NCBI RefSeq assembly: GCF_002865605.1
Contig: NZ_CP025583.1
Coordinates: forward strand, 290,501-354,500
Direction of reading: 5' to 3'
Length of the DNA: 64,000 nucleotides
Source: Paracoccus jeotgali
GTDB lineage: Bacteria; Pseudomonadota; Alphaproteobacteria; Rhodobacterales; Rhodobacteraceae
Part shown: piece by piece, positions 63,075 to 64,000 of the stretch
Numbering within the stretch: position 1 is the stretch's first letter
Layout of the letters: every line of letters starts with the position of its first letter
Made by a program: the position numbers and the translations under genes
Notes under the pieces: model-generated
Databases searched by the model: none
The model's input: only the letters and a program-made list of their open reading frames with translations
Told to the model about the DNA's origin: nothing

Positions 63075-64000
<926 letters not shown>

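Overview
The window looks like core chromosome of a high-GC alphaproteobacterium of the Rhodobacterales, very probably Paracoccus or a close relative. This is inferred from the protein sequences, not from a search. The cytochrome aa3 assembly locus (ctaC-ctaB-small ORF-ctaG-ctaE-surf1), the nuoA/nuoB sequences, the divergent tlpA/argH pair and the phaA/phaB pair all match what I know of Paracoccus. I see no IS elements, phage genes, CRISPR arrays, tRNA or rRNA genes. Coding density is high and many neighbours overlap by ATGA, GTGA or TTGA junctions.

Layout. 0.1-3.5 kb: pyrB, a PH-like membrane protein, a pyrC homologue that has lost its catalytic residues (PyrC'), and plsY, all coupled. 3.6-6.6 kb (minus): HlyD and ABC subunits of a type I secretion system. 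6.7-9.1 kb: class A penicillin-binding protein. 9.2-11.5 kb: polyprenyl diphosphate synthase, divergent from DUF2007, a TrmN6-like methyltransferase and a DUF465 protein. 11.6-13.6 kb: phaB and phaA for polyhydroxyalkanoate synthesis. 13.8-15.8 kb: EAL phosphodiesterase, tag and TlpA. 15.8-21.6 kb: argH, a tiny lipoprotein, a small membrane protein, lysA and a large TIGR02302/DUF4175 protein. 21.8-28.8 kb: GST, mscL, META lipoprotein, TSUP permease, dapE, GNAT, rnr and a truncated globin. 29.1-32.1 kb: ileS. 32.1-35.7 kb: a glycosyltransferase-like gene, a DUF6522-like gene, 5-formyl-THF cyclo-ligase and the SCOT pair scoB/scoA. 35.8-41.6 kb (minus): topA, dprA, tldD. 41.8-46.1 kb: cytochrome oxidase locus. 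46.1-50.8 kb: thrC, M16 peptidase, GNAT and a FAD-linked oxidase. 50.8-55.6 kb: a peptide/nickel-type ABC transporter without binding protein, coupled to an aldehyde dehydrogenase. 55.8-62.7 kb: RecD-like helicase, EcsC, GNAT, flavin reductase, apt, HNH protein, MFS exporter and a GlsB-type membrane protein. 63.1 kb to the end: nuoA and the start of nuoB.

The most notable observations are: (1) a block of about 350 bp inside ileS, covering part of the editing domain, with strikingly different codon use, suggesting a recombined segment; (2) the pyrC copy in the pyrB operon lacks the HxH, the third His and the catalytic Asp of dihydroorotase, so it is probably a structural partner of PyrB; (3) three genes (TSUP permease, dppB-like, RecD-like) have promoter-like elements so close to the start codon that leaderless transcripts are expected. 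I found no convincing wholly new multigene system in this window.
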